Part shown: piece after piece, positions 45,384 to 55,700 of the stretch
How positions within the stretch are numbered: the first letter of the stretch is position 1
How the letters are laid out: each line of letters starts with the position of its first letter
Source: Adiantum capillus-veneris
Lineage: Eukaryota; Streptophyta; Polypodiopsida; Polypodiales; Pteridaceae
Assembly: GCA_014529385.2 (NCBI GenBank)
Contig: CM043959.1
Location: forward strand, 9,283,309 to 9,347,308
Length of the DNA: 64,000 nt
Direction: 5' to 3'
Made by a program: the position numbers and the translations under genes
Notes under the pieces: model-generated
Told to the model about the DNA's origin: nothing
What the model saw: the letters and a program-made list of their open reading frames with translations, nothing else
Databases searched by the model: none

Positions 45384-45958
45384 TGTTAACCCTCACGGCT
45401 CACGGACACCCCATCACCTACGATGGACGCGTATTATGTATTTGGTAGAGTCAGGTACCGGGCTTGTCGGACCAATAGGGAAAGGTAGAGTGATCGCCGA
45501 TGAGAGGCGCACTTTAACTTGGACATTCAAGGGATTAGTTGGTTAAGCATGGGCGCCCAAGTGTGAATGGGGTGAGCTCCTATAAAAGCCAACTAAACCT
45601 AATTTTTACTCATTCTCTCATTTGTGCAATTGAAGAGTGCTCTTGCTCCATCTCCATCTTCTTCTTCTTCACCTCCTTGTGTGTGTGTGTGTGAGAGAGA
45701 GAGAGAGGGAGAGTGTGTGTGCGATCGAGCATTACGAAGGCACGACGGCGGCGAAGCGGTTGAGCGCGGCACGACTGCAGCTTCTTCTTCATCGCGGCGA
45801 GGAATCCACCACGAAGGCGAGCGTAGAGCGGTGAGTGACACACCCTTTGTTTTCTTGAGCTTGCTAGTTTAGGCTTGTTGTGTGCTTGGAGCCGTTTGTG
45901 GCTCGCATACGGTGTATTGGCAAGTCCCTTGCTTCGACAGTGCGGCAAGGAGCGCACA
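45384..45958 (+). repeat. 5' LTR of the gag-protease-only element
   Basis: It runs 575 bp from TGTTAACCCTCACGG to AGCGCACA. It contains a TATA box at 45,581 and a GT/GA microsatellite at 45,677-45,710. Confidence 0.93.
45581..45588 (+). promoter_or_regulatory. LTR TATA box
   Basis: TATAAAAG, repeated in the 3' LTR at 59,514. A CT/GT/GA-rich stretch starts about 70 bp downstream, inside the predicted transcript leader. Confidence 0.6.
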
Positions 45959-45962
45959 TTTT

Positions 45963-45980
45963 TGGCGCCGCTGCCGGGGA
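45963..45980 (+). other. Primer-binding site of the gag-protease-only element
   Basis: TGGCGCCGCTGCCGGGGA starts four bases after the LTR end. This site class is common in plant gypsy elements. Confidence 0.8.
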
Positions 45981-46935
45981 TATGCCCTACACTAAGCTCG
46001 GTTAGCACTTTACGCTTCCTTGTGGTGCAATTTCTATCATAGGAAAGGCAGGGAAGGAGTGTGTGGAAGGTTTCTGTTTTTTGCGTTTTCTGCAATTGCT
46101 GTCAAGTTTCAATTTCTGCTATTGTCTGCGTTTTTTCAATTTCTGCAATTTCTGCATTTTCAAGTTCGGCGTTTTCAATTTCTGCAATTTTCTGCATTTC
46201 TGCGTTTTTTCAATTTTCTGCAATTTCTGCGTTTTTTCTGCATTTTCTGCAATTTTTGCATTTCTGCGTTTTTCTGCATTTTTTTCAATTTCTGTATTTT
46301 CTGCATCAACAAAAAAAAATAATTTAAAAAAATTTTGGAAAAAAAAAAGTTTTTTGAGAAAAAAAAAAAATTGAAAAAAAAAAAGGAAAAAAATTCGGAA
46401 ATTAAAAACGCGAGCGAGTGGGCGGCGATATTTTTCGAAAATAAAAAACGTGACTCTTAAAACGGACGGGTTGGTTTGTATAAAAGATAGATCGGGATCG
46501 GGATCATTTTCCCAAGCCCAAGCCCAAGCCCAAGCCCAAGCCCAGGCCCAGGCCTCAGTCCTCAGTCCTATGATATATACTAGACTCACTCTTATATATA
46601 TACCCTACTCCCTCAAGAGAGAATGAGAGCATGTGGGACAAGTCCTCCACTCTCCTCCTTTCTCTTTCCACTTGCACCCTTAGACTTTCTAGTTTGGGCC
46701 TAGTTCCCTACTGGAAATTGACAGTTTTAGGGATTCCGAGGGCATAGAGTGACCAAACGGAGGGCTGTAAAGCACGGCACGACCCTCTGACCGATACGCT
46801 CATTTCGAGCTATCACACGGCCCATTCCACGACACGCTCTAAAAAATCTAGCAAAAAACAAACAAAAAACACGCTAAAAACTAGTCACAAGGCCTCCTAG
46901 AGCAGCTTTTTGACACCTTAGGGTATCAGAAGCAC
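45981..46935 (+). repeat. Leader with TTTCTGCAATT minisatellite, A-runs and a CCCAAG hexamer array
   Basis: Between primer site and gag lie a degenerate array of TTTCTGCAATTTCTGCRTTT units (46,076-46,305), poly-A-rich sequence (46,309-46,400), and about seven CCCAAG/CCCAGG hexamers (46,513-46,553). Short Phe/Cys-rich frames over the array are artefacts. Such low-complexity leaders may reflect replication slippage during reverse transcription. Confidence 0.8.
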
Positions 46936-47196
46936 ATGCACTTACGCTCTAGGCGGGTGCTAGAACACGAGCATATTGAGAGTGCCTCTGTTCATACGGA
47001 CACCCATTACCCATCCACGATAAGCTCTAGACCCTCAGCGGGGACACAAGGTAGCACCACCCAAGACCCTAAAATAGCCGCTAGTGATTCCTCCTCCGAC
47101 TCAGAAATCATGGAAGCATACCCTACCCAAAACACTGAGAGAGAAGGCCATGCACCTCCCGAAGCTCCACAGCCTAGTACTAGTATGTTTAGCTGA
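46936..47196 (+). CDS. N-terminal part of the element's gag, cut by the nested copia
   Basis: A Ser/Thr/Pro-rich frame starts MHLRSRRVLEHEHIES and runs to the insertion point. Its reading phase agrees with the large frame that begins at 52,777, where sequence continues Ser/Glu-rich, so both are one gag gene separated by the copia at an ATG. The final few residues before the stop come from copia LTR sequence. No domain is recognisable in this part, and the true start could be further upstream. Confidence 0.55.
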   Translation: MHLRSRRVLEHEHIESASVHTDTHYPSTISSRPSAGTQGSTTQDPKIAASDSSSDSEIMEAYPTQNTEREGHAPPEAPQPSTSMFS

Positions 47197-47970
47197 TTTA
47201 CCCTTGTAATTTTCTGTGGTAAAAGCGCACATTTGTAAGGCCCCCATTATGAGGAGAAGCCATCGTGCGTGAAGGAAAATCACTCACCGGAAACCAAAAT
47301 TTTCACGGACAAGAATCAGGGGCAACTTTAAAGGCCTCGGGGGCGGAGGCCCCCGAGACTTTTTTTCGCCGGAATATTCCTTTTCGCCGGAATATTATGG
47401 CCGGACGGCGGTCGTAAAGTGGTCGGAAAACAACCGGTCGGTTGGCCGGTGGCCGGTAGTCAATGGCCAATGGCCGGTGGCCGGTGGTCGGAAGTCAATG
47501 GCCGGTGGCCGGTGGCCGAATTCAAAAGCGGACTTGTCTTCTCAAGGGCGGCCACACATGGGCGGATTGGAGGGTCCGATTTGGACTTATTCGCACAAGG
47601 GCGGCTACACATGGCTGTCTCTCATAAGAGAGGGCAGCCCTTTTGGCCTATAAAAGGAGGCCATTTCTACACACATTTCATAGTGTGAAGTTGATGCAAC
47701 AAGGTGAGTGTGAGGTGGTGAGAGTGAAGCAAGGCGGGAGCTCCATTAAGGGTATAATCCCTTTGTAAACTACTTCTTGTTTTGAAGTACCAAAGCCATT
47801 GAGTGGCTGCTTTCCCGTGGACGTAGCCCACATTGGGTGAACCACGTATATCGTGTGTACTCTCTCTCTCTCTCTCTCTCTCTACACTATAATCTCGTGT
47901 ATATAAATTTGTCTCTCTCCATTAAGTAATCTACTCAATTATCTATTTAGCTACGTCTTATTTCCTAACA
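47186..47970 (+). repeat. 5' LTR of the Tork-like copia
   Basis: It begins TGTTTAGC, then TGATTTACCC, and ends TTCCTAACA. It contains a 9-bp-stem GC hairpin (47,336-47,357) followed by a T run, a GGCCGGTG minisatellite (47,440-47,520), a TATA box at 47,649 and a CT run at 47,861-47,882. Compared with the 3' LTR the first bases are shortened. Confidence 0.9.
47649..47656 (+). promoter_or_regulatory. TATA box of the copia LTR
   Basis: TATAAAAG, present again in the 3' LTR at 52,457-52,464. It lies about 205 bp before the CT run. Confidence 0.6.
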
Positions 47971-48034
47971 ACTGGTATCACAGCAAGGTTTGCTCGTAGC
48001 TAAATTATCTCAAGGAAAGGATTCCTTGAATTGA

Positions 48035-51000
48035 GTGGGAGTTATGGCGGAGGAGGGGAAGCTCAAGATTGAGAAGTTCAACGGCAAAAACTACCAACAT
48101 TGGAAGATGCAGATTGAAGACTATCTCTACCAGAAGGACCTCTATTTGCCACTAGGCGGTCTTGCGAAGAAGCCCGCAACAATGGCAGATGAAGCATGGA
48201 TTGTCCTTGATCGAAAGGCACTGGGAACAATCCGGTTAAGCTTGGCGTCAACGGTGGCCTTCAATGTTTCGGAGATGAAGACCACGGAGGACTTGATGAA
48301 GTCACTTGACGACTTCTACGAGAAACCATCGGCATCCAATAAGGTATTTCTTATGAAGCGCTTGTTCAATCTAAAGATGGCAGAGAATGGTTCAGTTGCA
48401 GAACACCTAAATGACTTTAACACAAACATAAGTCAACTTCGATCTGTGAAAATCAATTTCGATGACGAAGTGCGATCTCTCCTTATACTATCATCTCTAC
48501 CGGATAGTTGGGACAGCCTTGTGATGGCTGTAAGTAATTCTATCTCTGGCACAAATACTCTTAAGTTTGATGATGTTGTGGGTGTTCTTCTAAGCGAGGA
48601 AATGCGAAGGAGAAGCACAGGAGAATCATCAAGTGCTGCACTATCAGTGGAAACAAGAGGAAGGCCTAAGGAGAGGTTCAAAAACCAAAAGGGTCGTGAT
48701 CGCTCAAGACGGAGCAAATCACGAACAAAGTCAGTTCTTGAATGTTGGAACTGCGGCAAGAAGGGCCACGTCAAGAAGGATTGCTGGTCCAAGAAGAAGA
48801 AGGAGACAGAGTCTCAAGACAACAAGCCAACATCGGAGGCCAATGTGGCAGGTAAAGTAGAGCAAGATGCTCTAATTCTCTCATTAGACAATGTGTCTAA
48901 TTCCTGGATAGTAGATTCCGGGGCTTCATTCCATGCGACACCACACAAGCAACATTTCCAAGACTACACCAAAGGTAATTTTGGGTATGTATACTTGGGA
49001 GATGATGAAGCTTGTGAGATTGTCGGCAAAGGTACAGTTTCTATCAAAACTGCTAACGGAAATGAATGGAAGCTTAAAGATGTTAGGCATGTTCCTTCTC
49101 TTCGCAAAAATTTGATCTCTACAGGACAATTGGACGATGAAGGTCACAACATTGCATTCGGAAACAAACGGTGGAAGATCTCAAAGGGATCTTTGGTGGT
49201 TGCCAAGGGTGAAAAAGTTAGTACACTTTACTTGTGTGCTGTTAGCACGCAACCTTCAGCTTGCGCAGCAACTACAGAAGTTGACAGTGCGGTGTGGCAC
49301 TACCGACTTGGACATATGAGTGCCAAAGGAATGCAAATCCTTCAAACAAAGAAGCTTCTACCAGGTTTGAAAGAAGTGGACTTAGAGTTCTGTGAAGATT
49401 GTGTTTATGGTAAACAAAAGAGGGTAAAATTTCAAAAATCAGGAAATGAAAGAAAAAATAAAAAACTTGAGTTGGTTCATTTTGATGTTTGGGGTCCTGC
49501 AAGTACACCATCACTTGGTGGCTCATTGTACTATGTAACATTCATAGACGATGCGACTAGAAAAACATGGGTATATGTCATGAAGAATAAATCCGATGTT
49601 TTTTCCATATTTCAAAGGTGGAAAGCCTTTGTGGAGAATGAAACAGGTACCAAGGTTAAATGCCTCAGATCCGACAATGGAGGTGAATATTGCAGCCAAG
49701 CTTTTGAAAGCTTTTGTGCTAGCAATGGAATTCGGAGGCAAAGGACAACCCCAAGGACACCTCAACAAAATGGGATTTCGGAAAGGATGAACAGGACAAT
49801 TATGGAACGAGCACGAAGCATGCGGCTACATGCAGGCCTACCGCTTGAACTTTGGGCGGAAGCTGTAAGTACGTCTGTGTACTTAATCAATCGGTCACCC
49901 TCAACGGCATTGGATGGGGGAGTTCCAGAAGAGGCATGGACAGGTAAACCGGTGAATTATGCATTTCTCAAAGTGTTTGGGTGTGAGGCTTTCATGCACA
50001 TAGATAGAAGCCTAAGATCAAAGTTAGATGCAAAGTCCAAAAAGTGTTTCTTCATTGGCTATGGAGAAGGAGACTTTGGGTATCGCCTATGGAATCCTGA
50101 AGATGGTAAAATCTTAAGGAGTAGGGATGTAATTTTTAATGAACAAAATATGTACAAAGATTACTTGGAAAGAAAACAAACAAAAGAAACAGGTGATGAG
50201 TACATGGAGCTTGAGGACGGTGAAGACTCAAGGACTGCAAACGGTGACAATGTGCAACAACATCAACCAAATGAGGAGCCTCAACCTATTCCCCGAAGAT
50301 CTACAAGAGCAAGTAGACCTCCAGAAAGGTTTGTTCCTTCCTTCAACCATCTCTTGATCTCAGATTCTGGAGAGCCGGAATCATATGAAGAAGCTATGCA
50401 ACATGAATCCAAAGAAGAATGGACGAAGAGCATGCAAGTGGAGATGGACTCACTACATCAGAACCAAACATGGGAGTTGGTTGAGTTGCTTAAAGGTAAG
50501 CGGGCACTTCAAAACAAATGGGTGTACAAGATAAAGGAAGAAGAAGGTGGGAAGAAAAGGTACAAATCTAGGCTTGTGGTAAAAGGTTTTTCTCAAAAGA
50601 AAGGTATTGACTTCAATGAAATATTTTCTCCTGTTGTAAAAATGAACTCAATTAGGCTTGTCTTAAGCCTTGTGGCTGCTCATGATCTAAATCTCGAGCA
50701 AATGGATGTAAATACGGCATTCCCTCACGGTGACTTAGAGGAGGAAATCTACATGCTTCAACCAAAGGGGTATGAAGTAAAAGGTAAGGAGAAAATGGTT
50801 TGCAGATTAAAGAAGAGCTTGTATGGTTTAAAGCAAGCATCAAGACAATGGTACTTGAAGTTTGATCGATGGATGTTGGATCATGGATTCACAAGATGCA
50901 ACTCGGATCACTGCGTCTACACGAAGAATTTGGGAGATGGGAAATTCATCATCCTAATGTTGTATGTTGATGACATGTTGATTGCAAGTGCTAACATGCA

Positions 51001-51925
51001 GGACATCAAAGACCTAAAAGAGGAGCTGTCCAAATCTTTTTCAATGAAAGATTTAGGTGCTGCAAAGAGGATACTTGGTATGAAAATATCAAGGGACAGG
51101 ACGAAGAAGACAATAAAGCTATCTCAAGAAGATTACATCAAGAAGGTACTAGAAAGGTTTGCAATGCAAAATGCAAAACCAGTTTCTACACCTTTGGCTG
51201 GTCATTTTAAACTAACGAAGGATATGTGTCCAAAGACACAAGAGGAGATAGCCTATATGTCTAAAGTTCCATATGCTGCAGCGGTAGGTTCTCTAATGTA
51301 TGCTATGGTCTGGACAAGGCCAGACATTGCACATGCAGTGGGAGTTGTGAGTAGGTTCATGGACAACCCAGGTAAAGAGCATTGGCAAGCTGTGAAGTGG
51401 ATACTTAGGTATCTAAAAGGGACAACAACAAATGCTTTGTATTTTGGAGGAACTGATATTTTTCTAGAAGGGTATGCTGATGCAGATATGGCAGGTGACA
51501 AAGATACTCGAAGGAGCACTACTGGCTATGTGTTCACGGTTGGAGGCACAGCAGTAAGCTGGGCTTCAAAGCTGCAGAAAGTGGTTTCACTTTCTACCAC
51601 GGAAGCAGAGTATGTAGCAATGACGGAGGCAAGCAAAGAAATTCTGTGGCTTCACAGATTCTTAGAAGAGCTTGGATTCAAACAAGACAATTGTGTCTTG
51701 TACAGTGATAGCCAAAGCGCTATCCATCTTGCGAAGAACTCAGCCTTTCATTCAAGGACAAAGCACATTGAGGTGAGATATCACTTCATACGCACCCTTT
51801 TGGAAGAGGGACAACTAAAGCTAGGAAAGGTGCATACAAGTGAAAATCCTGCAGACATGTTTACAAAGGTGGTCAACAAGGAGAAGTTGAGCTTTTGCTC
51901 ATCTTCAATCGGCATTCAAGGATAA
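48035..51925 (+). CDS. Copia Gag-Pol polyprotein, uninterrupted 1,296 residues
   Basis: An alternative start is MAEEGKLKIE at 48,044, nearer to the usual copia start. Domains in order: gag with FNGKNYQHWKMQIEDYL; CCHC knuckle CWNCGKKGHVKKDC at residue 237; aspartic protease VDSGASFHATPH with catalytic Asp at 294; GAG-pre-integrase WHYRLGHMS; integrase with FDVWGPAS, FIDDATRKTW, RSDNGGEYCS and TPQQNGISERMNRT; reverse transcriptase with QMDVNTAF and active site YVDD at 977-980; RNase H with GYADADMAGD, STTEAEYVAM and YSDSQSAIHLA. All main catalytic residues appear present. One oddity is PHGDL where copia elements normally have LHGDL (or LNGDL), a proline at residue 897 near the RT core. The length is normal for Tork-type copia. 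It makes capsid, protease, integrase and RT/RNase H for the copy cycle. Confidence 0.95.
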   Translation: MGVMAEEGKLKIEKFNGKNYQHWKMQIEDYLYQKDLYLPLGGLAKKPATMADEAWIVLDRKALGTIRLSLASTVAFNVSEMKTTEDLMKSLDDFYEKPSASNKVFLMKRLFNLKMAENGSVAEHLNDFNTNISQLRSVKINFDDEVRSLLILSSLPDSWDSLVMAVSNSISGTNTLKFDDVVGVLLSEEMRRRSTGESSSAALSVETRGRPKERFKNQKGRDRSRRSKSRTKSVLECWNCGKKGHVKKDCWSKKKKETESQDNKPTSEANVAGKVEQDALILSLDNVSNSWIVDSGASFHATPHKQHFQDYTKGNFGYVYLGDDEACEIVGKGTVSIKTANGNEWKLKDVRHVPSLRKNLISTGQLDDEGHNIAFGNKRWKISKGSLVVAKGEKVSTLYLCAVSTQPSACAATTEVDSAVWHYRLGHMSAKGMQILQTKKLLPGLKEVDLEFCEDCVYGKQKRVKFQKSGNERKNKKLELVHFDVWGPASTPSLGGSLYYVTFIDDATRKTWVYVMKNKSDVFSIFQRWKAFVENETGTKVKCLRSDNGGEYCSQAFESFCASNGIRRQRTTPRTPQQNGISERMNRTIMERARSMRLHAGLPLELWAEAVSTSVYLINRSPSTALDGGVPEEAWTGKPVNYAFLKVFGCEAFMHIDRSLRSKLDAKSKKCFFIGYGEGDFGYRLWNPEDGKILRSRDVIFNEQNMYKDYLERKQTKETGDEYMELEDGEDSRTANGDNVQQHQPNEEPQPIPRRSTRASRPPERFVPSFNHLLISDSGEPESYEEAMQHESKEEWTKSMQVEMDSLHQNQTWELVELLKGKRALQNKWVYKIKEEEGGKKRYKSRLVVKGFSQKKGIDFNEIFSPVVKMNSIRLVLSLVAAHDLNLEQMDVNTAFPHGDLEEEIYMLQPKGYEVKGKEKMVCRLKKSLYGLKQASRQWYLKFDRWMLDHGFTRCNSDHCVYTKNLGDGKFIILMLYVDDMLIASANMQDIKDLKEELSKSFSMKDLGAAKRILGMKISRDRTKKTIKLSQEDYIKKVLERFAMQNAKPVSTPLAGHFKLTKDMCPKTQEEIAYMSKVPYAAAVGSLMYAMVWTRPDIAHAVGVVSRFMDNPGKEHWQAVKWILRYLKGTTTNALYFGGTDIFLEGYADADMAGDKDTRRSTTGYVFTVGGTAVSWASKLQKVVSLSTTEAEYVAMTEASKEILWLHRFLEELGFKQDNCVLYSDSQSAIHLAKNSAFHSRTKHIEVRYHFIRTLLEEGQLKLGKVHTSENPADMFTKVVNKEKLSFCSSSIGIQG

Positions 51926-51985
51926 AAAGCCAGAATGGAAAGCAGTCACAGGTTTAGTTTGGAGATCAGTCTCCAAGTGGGAGAT

Positions 51986-52776
51986 TGTTAAGTATGGAGC
52001 CTGATTTACCCTTGTAATTTTCTGTGGTAAAAGCGCACATTTGTAAGGCCCCCATTATGAGGAGAAGCCATCGTGCGTGAAGGAAAATCACTCACCGGAA
52101 ACCAAAATTTTCACGGACAAGAATCAGGGGCAACTTTAAAGGCCTCGGGGGCGGAGGCCCCCGAGACTTTTTTTCGCCGGAATATTCCTTTTCGCCGGAA
52201 TATTATGGCCGGACGGCGGTCGTAAAGTGGTCGGAAAACAACCGGTCGGTTGGCCGGTGGCCGGTAGTCAATGGCCAATGGCCGGTGGCCGGTGGTCGGA
52301 AGTCAATGGCCGGTGGCCGGTGGCCGAATTCAAAAGCGGACTTGTCTTCTCAAGGGCGGCCACACATGGGCGGATTGGAGGGTCCGATTTGGACTTATTC
52401 GCACAAGGGCGGCTACACATGGCTGTCTCTCATAAGAGAGCGCAGCCCTTTTGGCCTATAAAAGGAGGCCATTTCTACACACATTTCATAGTGTGAAGTT
52501 GATGCAACAAGGTGAGTGTGAGGTGGTGAGAGTGAAGCAAGGCGGGAGCTCCATTAAGGGTATAATCCCTTTGTAAACTACTTCTTGTTTTGAAGTACCA
52601 AAGCCATTGAGTGGCTGCTTTCCCGTGGACGTAGCCCACATTGGGTGAACCACGTATATCGTGTGTACTCTCTCTCTCTCTCTCTCTCTACACTATAATC
52701 TCGTGTATATAAATTTGTCTCTCTCCATTAAGTAATCTACTCAATTATCTATTTAGCTACGTCTTATTTCCTAACA
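51986..52776 (+). repeat. 3' LTR of the Tork-like copia
   Basis: It runs 791 bp from TGTTAAGTATGGAGCC to TTCCTAACA. It differs from the 5' LTR at the left edge, at one G/C site near 52,441 and in CT count. The gag frame of the host element resumes immediately after it. Confidence 0.93.
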
Positions 52777-55700
52777 ATGGAAACATTAGGTAGAGCTACT
52801 CGCTCGGAACCTGATGCAAATGAAGCACACGAAGGGGGTGGGGAAGTGGACTCTCCTTTCACATCGCACGTGGACCCCACACCCCCAAAGAGTGTCCATG
52901 TGGATATCCTACCAACTTCTTACCAAGAAGGCCCTGTTGAGCTGCCTCCTTCAGAAGTTCCCTCTAGAGTACCGTTGGTGACAAGTAAAACCACGGGGAG
53001 CAACATTGCTTCTACCTCACAAGAAACCGTTAACACGTTGACTCTAGAAGGATTGTTCATTAATGATCATTGGACATACGACCTCCACACTGAGGTGTTG
53101 ACGGATCTACACTCTGGCCACGCCTACCATGTAGGATGGATAGAGATTGTACAATCCACCTCTAGTGCCACGAGCATCGAAGATCAACAGAAAATGATCT
53201 GTAATGTTATCCATGGCATTATTCAATCAGAAAGGCAAAACCGAGGGGTAAATATACTCTCAACTGGCCCCATGAGATTTCTGGATACGAGCAAGGCTCA
53301 ACAGCCTACTCTATCACAAATGGAGACTCCTCTAATGAGCCCCATGGACCCATCTTACGTCATTTCACCTGGGGTCTCTATGCAATCTGAGCCTCCGAGC
53401 GACAACTTTAGCTTCCCTAACTTGGCTCAACCCTCTATCAAGGAAAACACAGTGCTCACTCCAGGGATAAGCCTGACAGAGAATGTACCGATGACATCTA
53501 CGGTTAGCGCAGTGCCACTACCTAGTGTCGTAGTATCTAATATGGGGCCTCGACCGTATGTGCCTCTAGCCCCTTATGCACACATGGCCCCCACACCTCC
53601 AATTGTACCACTTGCTTATGCTCCTCGAGTGCCGCTCCCTAGCTCTTATCCGAGTGGACCTATGCCCGGTTATGTTCCATATCCTGCATCATCCACACAT
53701 ATGCCAAGACCGGTACCCGTTCCTCTCCCACATATGATTCCAAGAGTACCTCCACCGGCCCTACCTCCTCACATAGGTGACTTGGCAGCGTTTGCTCAAA
53801 CCATAGGTCGATCTATCGCGGAAAATATGCGTCACGCATATGATAGAGAGCCTAGAAGTAAGGCAGTACAAATTGCCAAACTCACGCAAAAATTCAATGG
53901 GGACAAAGATGCTAGGAAACACATTGAAGTGTTTGAACAAGTATGTGATTCCTTAGGGGAACGCAACGAACTACATAAGTGCAATGCCTTAAGCTTGACA
54001 TTAAGTGGGAAGGCTGGAGATTGGTATAGGACCCTAAGGGTGGACGAGAAAACAATCTACCCTACCCTTCGAAGGTTGTTTCTAAAGGAGTACATACGAG
54101 AAGGTGTGCTTTGGGGTGTAGCATCTCAGCTACAGAAGGCCGAACGTAAGGAAGGAGAGTCAGTAAGGGACTTCATTAGTCGTCTAAAGCACTTAAACTC
54201 TCGTTGCCCTGTAAATGAGCGCTTCAACAATAACCAACTGCTTGATCGATTCATTCGAGGGTTGAGGAATGAAGGAATCTATAATGGACTAGTGATTAGA
54301 GGTATCACAACCTGGGAAGATGTCACTGCCAATGCAATCCAATTAGAGGACAACTTGATGATAGCAGGCATGAGGGTGTCTACTGACACGAGATCCACTA
54401 GCTCACAAGCCATTGAGTATGAACCCATGACTGCAAAGCCCATTGCCAATGAGCCAAAGGTATTTGAGACATTCTTGACAGACCTCACCAAGGCAATCCA
54501 AGAGTCTCTTAAGGATAATCGACCCCCTCAAAATAGTCACATGTATCCAAGAAGGGAGCAACAATGGTGTTCCATTTGCTTAGGTCCACATAGCACTAGT
54601 GAGTGCCCTACGTTTAGAGTAAAATTTAATGGAACTTGCAACGCATGTGGTAGGTATGGTCACCAAGCTAAGGATTGTTTAATGATCAAACGTATGATGG
54701 CAAATAGACCACCTGTAGCCTGGACGGATGCGCCTCGAGCTCCTGTATTGATGCCTACTCCACTTGTTGAGCAACTACCGCAACACATGGTCCCTAGATC
54801 TCAAAATGTTGTACAAGCTACACCGTTACCACCTCCTGTGCTAGGACCGCAGCCCCCGCATCCAAGATTCGCCCCTATGAACCAAGTGGGTTGCGAGCCA
54901 TCAAATGCTTATGCAGATGGCTGTGAGGAGGAAATACACACTAGTATTGCCTACGGACTTGATACAGTGGAAGAGTGTCCTATATACTACATGGAAGATT
55001 GTTGGGGACAAGTCAAGCCGGTTTATCAAGCTGCTGCTCTCGCATCCAGAGGTCAAAATATCAACACCCAGGCTAGGAGGCCACCTCTTCAATGCTACGA
55101 GTGTGGTGGACCACATCGAGTAGCGGAGTGCCCTATTAGGCTGCAAAAGAATGCTGCACAGATGCAAATGAATCAAGGGAGCACGTCTGCAATGCCAATA
55201 CTCACATGTAATCGTTGTGGCATAGATCACTTGATTGCCCAATGCCCCTATAACCCAAATGCGCCTAAAATCACACCCCTAAATTTGGTCGAAATTGCTA
55301 GTGTGACGTCGCCAATACCACCCGTCGCACCCGCTTATGCGATTACACGGTCCATGCTTCAAGGGCCAGGCCATATCCTCGAAGAGAGAGATACCGCGTC
55401 AGTTATCCAAGCAAATAAAAAGAAGACACGAAGGAAGAAGTCACAGAATACGGAAAATTCAAAGCCAAGTTCCAAAACAAACATAGGAACAGGAGATGAC
55501 CCCGTGTATATGAATGACCTCGAGGATGATTCAGATTCAGTCGAGACAATGGAGACTAGAACCAATACCACAAAGAGAAAGACCGACAAAGAAAACCGTA
55601 ACATGGAACCAAATGAAAACCGAATAAGAGAAAACCATAAAGAGCCTCTGAAAACACCACAAGTGTTTCCAAATCCAATCCAAGACCCCCAAGATAAACC

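Larger units (their letters stand above)
47186..52776 (+). mobile_element. Full-length young Ty1/copia element (Tork-like), nested
   Basis: This 5.59-kb element has LTRs of 785 and 791 bp that differ by about one substitution, CT-repeat count and a small change at the extreme left edge. Primer site TGGTATCACAGC is at 47,973, followed by an uninterrupted gag-pol frame (48,035-51,925) and polypurine tract AAGTGGGAGA (51,976-51,985). It sits inside the gag frame of the 14.5-kb element. The left edge lacks about 8 bp of the LTR start present at 51,986, which hides the target duplication. By structure it is the most plausible autonomous element of the window. Confidence 0.93.

Noticed and set aside
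45610-46095. Minus-strand frames of about 160 codons over the LTRs at 45.6 kb and 59.5 kb
   Set aside because: They are antisense to LTR promoter and leader sequence and recur only because the LTRs are identical. No domain is present.
47419-47688. An 89-codon frame identical in both copia LTRs (also at 52,227)
   Set aside because: It is the GGCCGGTG minisatellite region of the LTR. Duplication is explained by the LTR pair and there is no domain.
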